A DNA stretch of 64,000 nt from Methylophilus aquaticus (GTDB taxonomy: Bacteria > Pseudomonadota > Gammaproteobacteria > Burkholderiales > Methylophilaceae): the NCBI RefSeq assembly GCF_030769565.1, contig NZ_JAVCAP010000015.1, positions 1 to 64,000 of the forward strand, given 5' to 3'. Below, one piece after another: positions 63,993-64,000 of this stretch. The notes under the pieces are model-generated. The model saw only the letters and a list, made by a program, of their open reading frames with translations. It was not told the origin of the DNA and ran no database searches. Position numbers and translations under genes: made by a program. Position 1 is the stretch's first letter, and each line of letters begins with the position of its first letter.

Positions 63993-64000
63993 GTTAGTAA

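Noticed and set aside
1-64000. tRNA, rRNA, CRISPR array or complete IS element
   Set aside because: No cloverleaf with a TTCGA loop, no regularly spaced direct repeats and no transposase frame were seen on either strand.

Overview
The window looks like a piece of a betaproteobacterial chromosome, most likely a methylotroph of the Methylophilaceae. This is inferred from gene content: a split cobalamin-dependent ribonucleotide reductase, an HprK/RapZ/EIIA-Man/HPr/EI regulatory PTS without a sugar permease, a PEP-CTERM protein, and the general style of the housekeeping genes. No methanol-oxidation gene is present to prove it. I see no tRNA, rRNA, CRISPR array or complete insertion sequence.

Layout. 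Bases 1-1.8 kb hold what looks like a decayed Hachiman defence locus (a shortened hamA and a frameshifted, truncated hamB) beside an intact higBA toxin-antitoxin pair with a palindromic operator. From 1.8 to 5.1 kb is the split class II ribonucleotide reductase nrdJa-nrdJb, with a promoter overlapped by NrdR-box-like sites. waaA follows, then a 1.1 kb non-coding stretch built from three copies of one long intergenic repeat. Next are a pRiA4b ORF-3-like gene, metH, a DUF2490 gene, lrgAB and a tripartite RND efflux operon (15.3-21.1 kb). From 21.2 to 29.5 kb is a type I restriction-modification island, hsdM-hsdS-rloA-rloB-hsdR, in which the RloAB pair sits between the specificity and restriction genes. 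From 29.5 to 33 kb are an MFS exporter, DUF4186, a polysaccharide deacetylase-like protein preceded by a 95-nt element able to fold into several stems, and alkB. From 33.2 to 38 kb is hpf-hprK-rapZ-EIIA-ptsH-ptsI. Then come prlC, a VOC/HPPD-like protein, tpm, a HAD phosphatase and a DUF1223 protein.

From 44.5 to 51.3 kb is a three-gene minus-strand operon (two transglutaminase-like proteins and a fused circularly permuted ATP-grasp/alpha-E protein), the conserved predicted peptide-modification system. A Bfd-like ferredoxin gene and valS follow. The editing-domain part of valS is clearly AT-richer than the rest, suggesting gene mosaicism. Next are a PEP-CTERM phytase-like protein, a photolyase-like protein whose two domains appear in swapped order, nfeD plus an SPFH gene, and a minus-strand operon of type IV pilus/type II secretion-like genes ending in a moeB/thiF-type adenylyltransferase. 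That operon starts at the right edge.

Working together: two cobalamin enzymes (NrdJ, MetH) imply B12 availability. The defence content is layered: an intact type I RM, an RloAB module, a TA pair and Hachiman relics. The most notable signals are the Hachiman relic bounded by repeat-like sequence, the structured element at 31.2 kb, the valS editing-domain mosaic, the apparently circularly permuted photolyase, the HPPD-like protein and the REP/dRS3-like insertion read in frame inside hsdM.
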